64,000 nt of DNA from JANYJZ01 sp964523395 (GCA_964523395.1 CAZFXS010000005.1:62001-126000), one strand, 5' to 3'. Shown: positions 19,161 to 28,741, counted from the stretch's first letter. Translations and numbers: made by a program. Notes: generated by a model from the sequence alone, not told the origin.

Positions 19161-19165
19161 GAAAG

Positions 19166-20113
19166 TCAGCTTAGGAGGAAAAAATCTATATAAAGATACA
19201 CAAGCGGTGATACCAATAGCAAACTGTCAAACCGGTCGAATACACCCCCGTGCCCCGGGATGAGCTTCGAGGAATCCTTCACTCCCGCATCGCGCTTCAT
19301 TAATGACTCAATAAGGTCACCAATCTGACCAAAGATTCCGACAATGACACCCACAACAATTGATTGACCGAGTGTCAGGTATTCAAGGACAAGGTATTTC
19401 GCAGCGACAGCACTGATAATAGCAAACACAAAACCAAAGATCGCGCCTTCCCAGCTTTTGTTCGGGCTGACACGCGGATACATTTTATGTTTTCCGATTG
19501 CCGTTCCGGCATGGAATGCTGCGCTATCGCAAATCCAGATCATCGCAAAAATTGATATGACGGTATAGCCACCCCAACCGTACACTTTCTCCACGGTATC
19601 GGGATTTGTAATGGCCATGGAATCCTGGAAGTAACGAAGTATCGGAAAATCTCCCGGCACAAATAATTCCCTCAGGCCGATAAACGTGCCAAAGAATAAT
19701 GAAATATACAGGAGTCCCAGAATTGTTGTGGAAAGATTGAGCAACGCAGAGCCTTTATTCCGAAACAGTTCGACAACACTGAGTATTGCTACAACCTTCA
19801 ATAATGTTATAAGCAAGAGCTGTGATTGTGAAGGAAAAGGAATCTGCATTCCCATTGAATGGAAAATACCTACAACAAACAATGAGAGCTTCGGGTAAAA
19901 AAATGAAAGGTTAATGAAAAATCCGGCTATGACGCCAAGGACAACCTGCGGCTGAGCGCCTTTAGCCTTTGCAAGGTCGTAAAACTCTGTCAGCGCGAAG
20001 GCAGAAATAACAGCCACAAACAGAAAAAAATACATTCCGCCTGCCATACAAATCCAGAGGATAATCGGAATTGCAACAAGCGCGGTGAGTATTCGTTGGG
20101 TAAGATTTGTCAC
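19166..20113 (-). CDS. cdsA: Phosphatidate cytidylyltransferase
   Basis: The 315-residue polytopic membrane protein has the CdsA signature near its C-terminus (SPNKSWEGA, GDLIESLMKRDAGVKDSS, PGHGGVFDRFDSL). It makes CDP-diacylglycerol for phospholipid synthesis. The start is GTG with AGAGG 7 bases upstream. A degenerate heptamer repeat lies just upstream of it. Confidence 0.95.
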   Translation of the reverse strand: MTNLTQRILTALVAIPIILWICMAGGMYFFLFVAVISAFALTEFYDLAKAKGAQPQVVLGVIAGFFINLSFFYPKLSLFVVGIFHSMGMQIPFPSQSQLLLITLLKVVAILSVVELFRNKGSALLNLSTTILGLLYISLFFGTFIGLRELFVPGDFPILRYFQDSMAITNPDTVEKVYGWGGYTVISIFAMIWICDSAAFHAGTAIGKHKMYPRVSPNKSWEGAIFGFVFAIISAVAAKYLVLEYLTLGQSIVVGVIVGIFGQIGDLIESLMKRDAGVKDSSKLIPGHGGVFDRFDSLLLVSPLVYLYIDFFLLS

Positions 20114-20135
20114 GGGAAAAACCTCTGTAATTTTC

Positions 20136-20184
20136 GATTTGGAATCTGGAATTTACAATTGACTATTTACCAATAACCATTTAC
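20136..20184. repeat. Degenerate heptanucleotide tandem repeat upstream of cdsA
   Basis: Seven consecutive 7-base units (for example GATTTGG and AATCTGG, then AATTTAC and AATTGAC) fill the gap between the CPBP gene stop and the cdsA leader. Four of the seven end in AC. Similar period-7/8 tracts occur upstream of tpiA and dnaG. Confidence 0.5.
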
Positions 20185-21146
20185 TCTCCTGCACCACCAT
20201 CATATTCTTCATCATCATCATCCTTATCCGTAACCCTGATGTATACATATGTCGATATCAGAAACACTACCCCAAAGAACCAGAATGTACCAAGAAGCAT
20301 GGCAAGGGACATCTCCTTGGGATTTCCCGTAACAATCGCGTCGTCATCAACCTGAAGATATGTTGCAACACAGGCAATTGCGTTGTTATAAAAGTGTGCG
20401 GCGACCGCAGGCCAGAGGTTATCCGCGCGATATACAAGAAAGCCGAGGTACATTCCGAGAATGGCAAGAGGGACAAATGAAAAAGGAATCAGGTGATATG
20501 CTCCAAAAATAATTCCGGTAAGGAAAACCCCGTTCAGCGGATTCGGCAACGATTCGAGGCTGCGCTGGACAAGTCCGCGGAAGAGAAATTCTTCCGCAAT
20601 CGCCGGAATCAGCGCGATAATAACAATGACCCACAGCAGTTCCGGGATAGAATGCGCGACGATCAATGACTTATACGATTCTTCAATAAGGTCTTTGAAC
20701 TTCGACAGCTCGGTTGCCAGCTCTTCGGGCAACGGAATTTTATCCTGGAACACTAAATAAATTTGCAACATCTGTTGTAACGACACAATTCCAATAAGCG
20801 GCAACATCAACGTCAATGGGTGTGGCGTTCTTAAACGAAAATATTCCCGCGGAGTGAAGGACACAAGGCGCACCAGAAGCAGCGTCGGGAGAAACAGGAA
20901 ACCGAGTTGTCCGATGCCGGTTGCGATACGGAATCCCGATACATTTTCACCGGTCGGATTAATACCAAATAAAAAAAAAGAAATAACGCCCCCAACAATC
21001 TGGTAAAGAAAAAAAACAATGATAAGTGATATGAATGCGAAGAGCACCGGTGAGATGCCGTACTTCTCAAGAAATGTCACTTTTGAAGAAAGGAGGCCTT
21101 CAGCGTTTACTGAAGGCAATTCATAACGTTGTTCTTCGTCTGTCAT
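20181..21146 (-). CDS. CPBP family intramembrane glutamic endopeptidase
   Basis: The 321-residue protein has seven to eight membrane segments and the Abi/CPBP motifs in order: AEEFLFRG (EExxxR), GAYHLIP and HFYNNA. Family members cleave CAAX-like or other membrane substrates; in bacteria the substrates are mostly unknown. The tail is strongly acidic (KDDDDEEYDGG). Its ATG overlaps the stop of the upstream deoxyhypusine-synthase-like gene by 4 bases, indicating coupling. Confidence 0.85.
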   Translation of the reverse strand: MTDEEQRYELPSVNAEGLLSSKVTFLEKYGISPVLFAFISLIIVFFLYQIVGGVISFFLFGINPTGENVSGFRIATGIGQLGFLFLPTLLLVRLVSFTPREYFRLRTPHPLTLMLPLIGIVSLQQMLQIYLVFQDKIPLPEELATELSKFKDLIEESYKSLIVAHSIPELLWVIVIIALIPAIAEEFLFRGLVQRSLESLPNPLNGVFLTGIIFGAYHLIPFSFVPLAILGMYLGFLVYRADNLWPAVAAHFYNNAIACVATYLQVDDDAIVTGNPKEMSLAMLLGTFWFFGVVFLISTYVYIRVTDKDDDDEEYDGGAGE

Positions 21147-22099
21147 CGGGAGCGGAATTTGTCTTTAATCATCGCGCACACGAGCGGAATCATGATTTCA
21201 TGATGTCCGGTAAACATATACCCTTTGCCGCTGTTGGCGGTGGGGCGATGGACCACATTCATACGGGGACGGTAATGCTGAAGCATATCGAAGTTTGCGG
21301 TCGTAAACCCTTTTGCGTTATTGCCGAGATTCCGCGCGACAGTCAGCGCCTTCAGGAACACTTCGGGCAACACCACTGCCGAGCCGATATTCATAACCAC
21401 GCCGCCTCCCCGCAAATTCTTTACCACATTGCAGAGCACTTTGAAATCCCTGAATGTAAGTTCGCCTGTTGCCGCACCGTCCATTGTCGGCTGTTGGTGG
21501 ATGATGTCAGTACCTATCGCGGCGTGTACTGTAACAGGAACTCCAAGAGCATAGCATGTTGCCAGGACACTATTATTTTTATAGGGAGAGTTTTGAAGCG
21601 CTTTTCCTATGACCTCACCGTATCCGGCATCGTCATTGGAAGCCATTGATTGAGAAAGGTGCTTGTTAATAAAATCACCTGTTTCTTTGGACATACCAAA
21701 TGTCCCGACCATAAGATTTTTTTCCACATCTTCCGATGTTGTCCCCCACTTTGCTGTCTCAACGTCATGAATTGCCGCCGCGCTGTTCATCGCAACACAG
21801 GTAATAATGTTTTTCCGAAGCAGATCAATCAACAGAGGAGATAACCCCACTTTAATAACATGCGCACCGATCATCGCGACCACAGGTTTGTTCTTGCGGT
21901 GAGCACGAACGACATCATCCACAAAGTTCGACAAATCCTGTGCAACGAGAATATCCGGCAGTGATTCAACAAACTTCCCGAAGGATTGTGTTTTCGGATT
22001 GTATACCTGCGCGAAATCCTGAAACCGGACTTTGCTTTTTCGCTTCTTGATGGAAATCGTTTTTACCTTTGAGAGATCAATCTTACTGAATTTGGCCAT
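21143..22099 (-). CDS. Deoxyhypusine synthase-like Rossmann-fold protein
   Basis: The 318-residue protein resembles the bacterial group sometimes annotated as deoxyhypusine synthase family. Supporting segments are AMIGAHVIKVGLSPLLIDLL, the AAIHDVE segment, GTTSEDV and GTFGMSKETG. I do not see the catalytic-lysine block of true deoxyhypusine synthases. Bacteria lack eIF5A, so the substrate is unknown; related bacterial enzymes include homospermidine synthases. It is coupled to a CPBP protease gene and lies just after a DUF3108 gene. Confidence 0.6.
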   Translation of the reverse strand: MAKFSKIDLSKVKTISIKKRKSKVRFQDFAQVYNPKTQSFGKFVESLPDILVAQDLSNFVDDVVRAHRKNKPVVAMIGAHVIKVGLSPLLIDLLRKNIITCVAMNSAAAIHDVETAKWGTTSEDVEKNLMVGTFGMSKETGDFINKHLSQSMASNDDAGYGEVIGKALQNSPYKNNSVLATCYALGVPVTVHAAIGTDIIHQQPTMDGAATGELTFRDFKVLCNVVKNLRGGGVVMNIGSAVVLPEVFLKALTVARNLGNNAKGFTTANFDMLQHYRPRMNVVHRPTANSGKGYMFTGHHEIMIPLVCAMIKDKFRSR

Positions 22100-22105
22100 G
22101 CGGGA

Positions 22106-22954
22106 CTAGTCCTCCTGTTTGGCATGAATGGGACCATTGATACCGCGATATTCAGAGAGATCGGAATCAACCGAGCCTATCGGAATTTGCGTACTCACTT
22201 TTACCGGCATTTTGCGGTCATCGTCGGTAATCCAGATAAAAATTTTGCCATCGCTTTTGAACAACCCGCCCTCCTGTACCAACGGTTCAATAATAATACA
22301 ATTGAACGTCCCGGCGTCGACCTCAATTGTTTGTCTTCCTTTATATTTCACGTCGAGAGCATAGGTTGAATCCTTGTAGAAGTTCTGGAGGTGAATCCTT
22401 TGCCCCGGACGGAATTTAGTATAATCAACTGTTCTGGAAAAGTAAAACGCCGACATCATATCGTGCACATACGGTGGAGTATTAAACGTACCCCCTGAAG
22501 TTTTTGCAATATGATTAACCTGATCAAATTCAGCAACGAAATCCCTCGAAAAATTTCCTTCCCTGATATGCTGTTCGAACCGCCATGGAAACAATCCCGC
22601 TGAATCAATAACTGTCTGATAATGATCGCGCACCTTATAAAAGAAATCGAAAAAGGGTTTTGAGCGAAGGATAAAATCTACTTTGTACGCTTTCCGTTTT
22701 CCATGCACAAGAGTATCTTTGACAGTCATTTCTGCTTCTCCCGCAGTAACAAATCCGAAATGAACATCAAAGCGAAGATACTCTCCGCCTGTATATGCCA
22801 CATTGGTAAGTTTCCGCAGGGTATCCGGAAGAACATATTCTGAAACGGTATTTCCATCGCCCGCATTATTTCCCTGAAGCTGTGTTTCCGACAGGGTCAG
22901 TCCCAGCGAAAAGAATACTGCAATATAAAGGATATATTGTTTTTTATTCATCAT
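22106..22954 (-). CDS. DUF3108 domain-containing exported protein
   Basis: The 282-residue protein has a signal peptide (hydrophobic core ILYIAVFFSLGLTL). The DUF3108 body begins GEYLRFDVHFGFVTAGEAEMTV and continues through FRPGQRIHLQNFYKD and GTFNCIIIEPLVQEGG. Members are probably periplasmic or outer membrane beta-structures of unknown role. The gene is 8 bp downstream of a GT9 glycosyltransferase. Confidence 0.8.
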   Translation of the reverse strand: MMNKKQYILYIAVFFSLGLTLSETQLQGNNAGDGNTVSEYVLPDTLRKLTNVAYTGGEYLRFDVHFGFVTAGEAEMTVKDTLVHGKRKAYKVDFILRSKPFFDFFYKVRDHYQTVIDSAGLFPWRFEQHIREGNFSRDFVAEFDQVNHIAKTSGGTFNTPPYVHDMMSAFYFSRTVDYTKFRPGQRIHLQNFYKDSTYALDVKYKGRQTIEVDAGTFNCIIIEPLVQEGGLFKSDGKIFIWITDDDRKMPVKVSTQIPIGSVDSDLSEYRGINGPIHAKQED

Positions 22955-22962
22955 TTAAACGC

Positions 22963-24063
22963 TTAATCTGCATTAATATACGAAACCGCCGCACGATATA
23001 CATCTTCAACACTGATAGAATCCATACATTCACATGGCAGATGACGTTTCGTCAAACACTTATTGCAATCCGGAGGTTTTCCGGCGGGTGTAAAAATGGT
23101 TTTTTTGTCGGTATACGGCCCCCATCGATTTGCACTCAATGGAGTAATCTGCGGATACAACCCGATAACAGGTGTCCCCACTGCAGCAGCAATATGGATG
23201 GGTCCTGTGGAGTTGGAAATGAATAGCACAGAACGCTTCAAGAGCGCTGCGAATTCATGTAAATTGAGTTTATCTACAATTTTAATCACATCTCTTCCGG
23301 CCATATTCGTGACTTCATCAACCAAAGCATGTTCCTTTTTCCCTCCTGTTACTATGACTTTAACGGAAGGAATGTTTCTTAGGTGTGATGCAAGTTCCCC
23401 GAATTTTTCTTTTTTCCAGTCCCTGGCTGAATTTCCGCTTCCCGGATGAAGAATAACCAGTTGATCAGTTTTCCTTACACCGGATGAATCAAGAAATGCC
23501 TGAACCTTCTGGACAGCAAAGGGCTTGATTTCCAGCTGAGGCGCGATTGAACCGTTTGTGACAGAAATTCCAATAGCTTCAAGCAGATGAAGATTATATT
23601 CGAGCTCATGATATTTTGCATCTTTACGGTGTTCGTAGACTTTCCTGTTGAACAGAAAGGAATACCACCGGTATCCGGTCCCGACCCGCTGCCGGATTCC
23701 CGCTACCCAGGTCATAAGCGCAAGACGGAACCGCGGATGCGTATGAAAAACCACGTCGAATTTTTCAGTTCTCAGCGTCGAGACAAGATGGAAAAAGGGT
23801 AACTGATGTTTACCGTCATCATAATAGAGAATCCGGTCGACAACATGGCTGTCTTCGACAAGCTCTGAGGTATAGCGCTGGATGAGCATTGCAACCCGGG
23901 AGGAGGGAAAGAATTGCTTGATGACTTGCGCCATCGGGAGGGTAAGAATAACATCCCCGATTCTATCGGTACGGACAATTAAAATTTTGGAAAACTGCTG
24001 ATCCAAATGCGCAAAAGCTCCTGAGTTCTCACTTAATATACGGTGAATGAGCCATAATTGCAA
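22963..24063 (-). CDS. Glycosyltransferase family 9 (ADP-heptose:LPS heptosyltransferase-like)
   Basis: The ~366-residue protein has the GT9 N-terminal motif KILIVRTDRIGDVILTLP, the nucleotide-binding LHPGSGNSARDWKKEKFGELA and the C-terminal SNSTGPIHIAAAVGTPVIGLYP. It should add a heptose or related sugar to the lipopolysaccharide core on the cytoplasmic face. The TTG at 24063 is the longest start and is uncertain; the fold begins ~26 residues in. The Cys-rich C-terminus (CNKCLTKRHLPCECM) is common in the family. Confidence 0.85.
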   Translation of the reverse strand: MQLWLIHRILSENSGAFAHLDQQFSKILIVRTDRIGDVILTLPMAQVIKQFFPSSRVAMLIQRYTSELVEDSHVVDRILYYDDGKHQLPFFHLVSTLRTEKFDVVFHTHPRFRLALMTWVAGIRQRVGTGYRWYSFLFNRKVYEHRKDAKYHELEYNLHLLEAIGISVTNGSIAPQLEIKPFAVQKVQAFLDSSGVRKTDQLVILHPGSGNSARDWKKEKFGELASHLRNIPSVKVIVTGGKKEHALVDEVTNMAGRDVIKIVDKLNLHEFAALLKRSVLFISNSTGPIHIAAAVGTPVIGLYPQITPLSANRWGPYTDKKTIFTPAGKPPDCNKCLTKRHLPCECMDSISVEDVYRAAVSYINAD

Positions 24064-24128
24064 TGGATCAGCACGATGTAAATCATTGAAACATAATACT
24101 TATGAAAAATAATGGGGTGTCAGAAAAC

Positions 24129-25268
24129 TTATTTTGTATACATTATCCGATAAATTGCATCTCCATGATCATCCGAAACCAGCAACGAACCATCCGGCAT
24201 TACCTGCACATCAACTGGCCTCCCCCACGCCCTTCCACCCTGCAACCAACCCTGCGCGAAGATGTCATACGATACAGCGCGGTTTCCCTCAAGCCGAACG
24301 ACTGATATGCGATATCCAAGCGGCGTGCTGCGATTCCATGAGCCATGCTCTGCAATAAAAATCTGGTTCTGATATTGGGCCGGAAACATTGCACCGGTAT
24401 AAAATCTCATACCCAGTGACGCAACATGAGGCCCCAACGTCCTGGCAGGTGTTGTAAATGCATCGGTCATTTTACCCTTCGCGAACTCCGGATCCGGAAT
24501 GCTGTTACCATGAAAATACGGAAATCCGAAATGCATGCCTTTACGCGGCGCGTGGTTCAATTCATCCGGTGGAAGGTCATCGCCGAGCATATCACGGCCA
24601 TTATCCGTAAACCAAAGTTCTTTCGTTTGCGGATGCCAGTCAAAACCCACGCTGTTGCGGACACCGCTTGCAAATACTTCAAGGCCGGTCCCATCGGCAT
24701 TCATGCGCATGATGCTCGCGTACCGTTTATCATCACGTTCACAAACATTACACGGTGCTCCAACAGGTACATAGAGTTTGCCATCAGCGCCAAAGCGAAT
24801 AAACTTCCAGCCGTGTGCCTGGTCTGATGGGAAACTGTCGTTAACAACAACCGGTGCCGGCGGATGATCAAGGTCTGATTCTATATTATCATAGCGAAGT
24901 ATTCTGTTAATCTCCGCAACATACAAGGAGCCGTTTCTAAATGCGACACCATTGGGTACATGAAGTCCTTGTAATACTGTCATAACAACATCAGCACGGA
25001 AGTCGCCGTTTGTATCGCGGATGGCGTATACTTTTCCCTCGCTTCGAGTCCCGACAAACAGCGTTCCGCCCGGAGTTAATGTCATCGAACGCGCACCCGG
25101 CACATTGCCTGCGTACACCTGAATGGCAAACCCTTCCGGGAGCGAGATGCTTCTCAACTGCTGAGATTGCTGGGGTTCATTGGGCTGTTCACCATCGGTA
25201 TTTGTCTTCGTGCAGGCACAAAGAACAATGAGCAATAACAGAGAAATTATGTTCATAGCCATCCTCAT
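24129..25268 (-). CDS. Lipoprotein of the glucose/sorbosone dehydrogenase (PQQ beta-propeller) family
   Basis: The 379-residue protein has a lipoprotein signal (LLLLIVLCAC, Cys at about 19) and a six-bladed propeller. Blades include LPEGFAIQVYA, VGTRSEGKVYAI, PNGVAFRNGSLYVAE, GLEVFASGVRNSVGFDWHP and FIAEHGSWNRS. Relatives are PQQ-dependent soluble aldose or sorbosone dehydrogenases. It is probably anchored in the periplasm. Three Met codons at residues 1, 3 and 5 make the start uncertain by a few codons. No PQQ synthesis genes are visible here. Confidence 0.8.
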   Translation of the reverse strand: MRMAMNIISLLLLIVLCACTKTNTDGEQPNEPQQSQQLRSISLPEGFAIQVYAGNVPGARSMTLTPGGTLFVGTRSEGKVYAIRDTNGDFRADVVMTVLQGLHVPNGVAFRNGSLYVAEINRILRYDNIESDLDHPPAPVVVNDSFPSDQAHGWKFIRFGADGKLYVPVGAPCNVCERDDKRYASIMRMNADGTGLEVFASGVRNSVGFDWHPQTKELWFTDNGRDMLGDDLPPDELNHAPRKGMHFGFPYFHGNSIPDPEFAKGKMTDAFTTPARTLGPHVASLGMRFYTGAMFPAQYQNQIFIAEHGSWNRSTPLGYRISVVRLEGNRAVSYDIFAQGWLQGGRAWGRPVDVQVMPDGSLLVSDDHGDAIYRIMYTK

Positions 25269-25306
25269 AGTACACCGTTTACATTTACATACTGCTTTTT
25301 ATCAGA

Positions 25307-25630
25307 TCAATCCTGGTATACGATAGCAGTTCCCGACGCGCTTACCATAAGCATACTGCCTCCCTGACCGATCGTCTCATAATCGAGGTCAACACCGACT
25401 ATGGCGTTGGCACCGAGCGCTTGCGCCTGCATCTGCATTTCTGCCACGGCAATATCTTTTGCTTTGCGGAGCTCTTCCTCATACGCGGCGGACCGGCCGC
25501 CAACAATATCACGAATTCCGGCAAAGAAGTCTTTGAAAATATTCGCGCCGAGAATCGCTTCACCGCTGACAAGTCCAAGATATTTTGTGATTTTTTTCCC
25601 TTCAATTGTCGGGGTCGTGGAAATTAACAT
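25307..25630 (-). CDS. YbjQ/UPF0145 family protein
   Basis: The 107-residue protein covers the whole UPF0145 fold: [22 protein letters not shown], then [22 protein letters not shown] and [15 protein letters not shown]. Family members form small pentamers, sometimes called heavy-metal-binding; the role is unclear. AAAGG lies before the ATG. It stands alone between two unrelated genes. Confidence 0.85.
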   Translation of the reverse strand: MLISTTPTIEGKKITKYLGLVSGEAILGANIFKDFFAGIRDIVGGRSAAYEEELRKAKDIAVAEMQMQAQALGANAIVGVDLDYETIGQGGSMLMVSASGTAIVYQD

Positions 25631-25653
25631 TTGACAATACCTTTCAATTATTG

Positions 25654-26562
25654 TTATCGTTTATAAAGATGGTTTAATATTTCGCGTATCGCATGTTCAT
25701 CATTTCCTAATTGTATTTCCCGGTACAGGAACCAGTGTTCCTCATGCTGAAGCACGTTTCCCGGTTCCAGGGCAGTAAGAGGACTCAGTGTTTCAAGTTC
25801 CAGCATTTTCGAATTGGTAAATATCTCAGCGTTGCATCCGAAATCCGGATAAGTACCTTGGGGTGAAAACGGAACGGTTTTCATAAACAACCTGTCCCCA
25901 TTCGCATACGCAATCCATCCCTGTTTGTTCAAGAGTCCGATCTTTAACGGGAGTTTTGCTGTAGTGTCCTGGGATAACTGAATAAACTGTTTTCCCCACG
26001 TACATCTCGGATCGCTCATGTCCGTGTAACTCCACAATACAAGCGGCCGAACCGGCAATAACTGTTCCGGGTGAGGCTGATATGGTTCCTGAGGAATAAT
26101 AGCTCTTCCGCCGGCTGCCATTACGCTGAGCGCCCAGGCCGAAATGTTCATTGCCTTGGTTCCACAATTCTTAATTCTATGAATAATATGGACTGTGTTC
26201 AGATTCTCATCAATCCAGAATTCCATTTCTTTCAGAAGGCCTGTCGTTGCTTCTCCAGGAGCAATAACATGCAGGGACTGACCTATTACTTTCCACTCGA
26301 CTGGGTGGTTATCAGGATAATATGTTATTGATGTATCTTCAGGGGCAACCCACAATCTGTGCCCGCCATAACTGCGGTATTTTTCGCCTCCGGTTAATCC
26401 AACCTGTTCCGGATATTCGACAAATTCGTTTTGTCTGCCGATAAATCCAAACCGTATCACCCTTGGACCAACTTCCGCGGTAATAATCGCTTCGATATCG
26501 TTATTATGAATCCGCAGGCATCGTTTCCAGCCGGCGTATGGGACTATTTCAACGTTGATCAT
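25654..26562 (-). CDS. DUF4380-like, mutarotase-fold protein
   Basis: The 302-residue protein resembles DUF4380/aldose-1-epimerase-like beta-sandwich proteins. It has an N-terminal [28 protein letters not shown] with a conserved His, and a mid-region [13 protein letters not shown]. No signal peptide is seen. It could bind or epimerise a sugar, but the catalytic residues of galactose mutarotase were not identified with confidence. Confidence 0.6.
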   Translation of the reverse strand: MINVEIVPYAGWKRCLRIHNNDIEAIITAEVGPRVIRFGFIGRQNEFVEYPEQVGLTGGEKYRSYGGHRLWVAPEDTSITYYPDNHPVEWKVIGQSLHVIAPGEATTGLLKEMEFWIDENLNTVHIIHRIKNCGTKAMNISAWALSVMAAGGRAIIPQEPYQPHPEQLLPVRPLVLWSYTDMSDPRCTWGKQFIQLSQDTTAKLPLKIGLLNKQGWIAYANGDRLFMKTVPFSPQGTYPDFGCNAEIFTNSKMLELETLSPLTALEPGNVLQHEEHWFLYREIQLGNDEHAIREILNHLYKR

Positions 26563-26585
26563 GAATATTTATTATTTCTTATAAA

Positions 26586-26605
26586 CCCACACCTGAAGGT
26601 GTGGG
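26586..26605 (-). terminator. Palindrome with 4-base loop, possible terminator (TGAA family copy 1)
   Basis: CCCACACC and GGTGTGGG flank TGAA on the + strand (TTCA in the minus transcript). It lies 8 bp past the stop of the minus-strand decarboxylase and is followed on that strand by TTTATAAG. Two relatives with the same loop are at 42633-42648 and 42675-42694. Confidence 0.5.
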
Positions 26606-26613
26606 CCACATCG

Positions 26614-28059
26614 TTATACTGATCGCTCGAGATGCTGAGATTTATCTTTGAGAATTTCCAGTGTCATATTAATCGTATCCAAATGCGTGCGGAACGAGAG
26701 TACGGCCAATCGCAGAGTGAATTTCCCATTCAGCATCGTTGACGAGAGGAATACCCTCCCATCTTTTTGAACTTCCTTAATGAGTCTTTCATTGAACTCA
26801 TTTGCATCACCTTTCTTTGGAACATAGCGATACGTTACCACAGACAAATCAGGGAAGTTGCCGACTTCAAATCCTTCAATCTTTTGAATTTGTTCATAAA
26901 AATACCGCGCAAGCATCATCTTTTCCTCAATGCAGGCACGGAATGGAGCGATGCCCAGAAGTTTCAGCGGCAGCCAGAGCCGCAGACCGCGAAAATGCTT
27001 GGTCAATTCAGGGGAAAGGTCGGCCGGTGAGCGTTCATCGCTAAACTTCAGCGCGTCCTGTAAATAATTCGCCTGATACCAGAACGCATCATACAACTTT
27101 TGCTTATCCCTGACCAGCGCACAGCCGGTACCGTACGGAAGGAAAAGCCCCTTGTGCGGATCCATTACCAGCGAATCGGATTGATCCATTCCTTTTAAGA
27201 TTTTTTTCCCATCCCCGCACAAAACGAAGAAAGCACCATACGCGCCATCGACATGAAACCAGAGAGTATGGGCTCTTGTTATTTCGGCGATGTGAGCCAA
27301 CGGATCAACCGCACCTGTGTCGGTCGTGCCCGCGGATGCTATGACAAGCCACGGCTGAAGTCCGGCTTTTTTGTCGTTAGAAATTGTTCGTTCAAGCTCA
27401 TCGGCATTCATCCGGTAGTTATCGTCAACAGGTATATACCGAAGTACGCATTCTTTCAATCCGGCGATCCGGATCGCTTTGTCAACAGAATGATGGACCT
27501 GCTGCGTGAGATAAATGACAGAACGGTCAACATCTTTCGCTTTGAATTGAAATGCATCCCTGGCCGCGACAATACCAATCAGGTTAGCGATACTTCCGCC
27601 GGAGGTAAGATTCCCGCCGCACTCTTTCGGATAGCCCATCAGTCCTGCCATCCATTCTATGAGCATATTTTCCATATGTACCGCACCGGGACCGCCAAAG
27701 TTCACTCCGGCATACCGGTTCATCACATCCGCGAGATAATCGCCAAGCGCGGACATATAAATCCCGCCGCCGGGAATATAACCGAGATGTCCGCCTGACG
27801 CAGGATTGAGGCCGGGCCTGTCTATATTGTATCCGAGAAGTTTAATGGCTTCTTCAATTGGTATCGGCGTCTCGGAAATCGGTGAATCGTAGATACCGAT
27901 GCCTTTGTCGTCAGTTACAACGTATGCGGGAAGCGCTTCGATATGGTTCAGAAAATCTTCTGCATACGACAGAACATTCTCCTGCAAGTGTTTCCGGACC
28001 GAAGAAGAGGGTTCTAAACCTCGCGCAATTTTTTCCAGTTGCTTAATTTTTTCTATCAT
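26614..28059 (-). CDS. PLP-dependent decarboxylase, group II (diverged paralogue)
   Basis: The 481-residue protein shares the fold and landmarks of the decarboxylase at 10.6 kb (NLTSGGSIAN, FHVDGAYGA, FRTH near the end). The lysine motif is MDPHKGLF (K303) where aromatic decarboxylases have DPHKWL. It probably decarboxylates or otherwise acts on an amino acid; the Trp-to-Gly change and overall divergence suggest another substrate. It is a single-gene unit with its own promoter candidate and a terminator-like palindrome. Confidence 0.8.
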   Translation of the reverse strand: MIEKIKQLEKIARGLEPSSSVRKHLQENVLSYAEDFLNHIEALPAYVVTDDKGIGIYDSPISETPIPIEEAIKLLGYNIDRPGLNPASGGHLGYIPGGGIYMSALGDYLADVMNRYAGVNFGGPGAVHMENMLIEWMAGLMGYPKECGGNLTSGGSIANLIGIVAARDAFQFKAKDVDRSVIYLTQQVHHSVDKAIRIAGLKECVLRYIPVDDNYRMNADELERTISNDKKAGLQPWLVIASAGTTDTGAVDPLAHIAEITRAHTLWFHVDGAYGAFFVLCGDGKKILKGMDQSDSLVMDPHKGLFLPYGTGCALVRDKQKLYDAFWYQANYLQDALKFSDERSPADLSPELTKHFRGLRLWLPLKLLGIAPFRACIEEKMMLARYFYEQIQKIEGFEVGNFPDLSVVTYRYVPKKGDANEFNERLIKEVQKDGRVFLSSTMLNGKFTLRLAVLSFRTHLDTINMTLEILKDKSQHLERSV

Positions 28060-28102
28060 GAAATCGGCAAAATAGTCTCGATAGGAATGAACAACGGCTG
28101 GT

Positions 28103-28131
28103 AAAATACAGTTATTTTATGATGTTGGCAA
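28103..28131 (-). promoter_or_regulatory. Promoter candidate for the minus-strand decarboxylase
   Basis: On the minus strand TTGCCA (28126-28131) is followed after 17 bp by TATTTT (28103-28108). The predicted leader to the ATG at 28059 is about 37 bases. Confidence 0.35.
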
Positions 28132-28144
28132 ATATAAACGCAAA

Positions 28145-28167
28145 GAGCCAAGGGTAATCCTTGGCTC
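28145..28167 (-). terminator. Hairpin after the small YegP-like gene
   Basis: GAGCCAAGG (28145-28153) and CCTTGGCTC (28159-28167) form a perfect 9-bp stem with a 5-base loop. On the minus strand it is followed by TTTGCGTTTATA, a weak T-tract. It separates the 28221-28457 gene from the decarboxylase. Confidence 0.5.
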
Positions 28168-28220
28168 ATGCAGTTTTACGACAACCCCTTGTCGTTTACG
28201 GTTTTCTGTGTGTCACTGCA

Positions 28221-28457
28221 TCAGGCACGTTTACCTACATTCATCGCTGTTGGCACCGCGCCTTCCGCAGGAACATTTCTGGGACTAACTATTGGACCAT
28301 CATAGCCCCTTTTCCTTGCATCAATGACACACGCTCTGCTCGATGCAAAACTACCAGAGGAAACTGTAACAACTTTATTATCAATGTACTTTCTCCACTG
28401 CCATTGATTAATCTTGTCTTTATAGAACTCCCATCGATCATGCGATAAAACTGCCAT
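28221..28457 (-). CDS. Small DUF1508/YegP-like protein
   Basis: The 78-residue protein contains WEFYKDKINQWQWRKYIDN followed by VVTVSSGSFASSRACV, which matches the one-repeat pattern of YegP/DUF1508 proteins (phenylalanine/tryptophan at strand starts, then a Ser-rich turn and a helix). The last ~25 residues are extra. AAAGGAA precedes the ATG. Its function is unknown. Confidence 0.55.
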   Translation of the reverse strand: MAVLSHDRWEFYKDKINQWQWRKYIDNKVVTVSSGSFASSRACVIDARKRGYDGPIVSPRNVPAEGAVPTAMNVGKRA

Positions 28458-28555
28458 ACTCGTTTCCTTTATCCTCTATGAATTACATTTCCATAAAAAT
28501 GTTACCGATGGTATTCCGCATACTTTCTCAGATTGCGTAACAGCATACCTGAATA

Positions 28556-28723
28556 TCATTTTTTAATAGTTATTTTCTTGTCTTTTAGCCCCGGGAGCAG
28601 GGGGAGTTGTGTTTGTAATTCCAATGACCTGAGACGTTTTACCCAATCATCGAAACCCTGCTTCATCTCGAGGTGCGGTGAGCTCCCTCTACCGTTTTTT
28701 TTATTATAACCACCTTTTGCCAT
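28556..28723 (-). CDS. Unrecognised 55-residue basic protein
   Basis: The ATG at 28723 is preferred over the one at 28741 because GGAGGA lies 8 bases before it. The sequence starts MAKGGYNKKNGRG and includes FDDWVKRLRSLELQ, a likely amphipathic helix. It is the last gene of a tight three-gene set (28556-29280). No family was recognised and the protein may be specific to this lineage. Confidence 0.45.
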   Translation of the reverse strand: MAKGGYNKKNGRGSSPHLEMKQGFDDWVKRLRSLELQTQLPLLPGLKDKKITIKK

Positions 28724-28741
28724 AAACCATTCCTCCATCAT

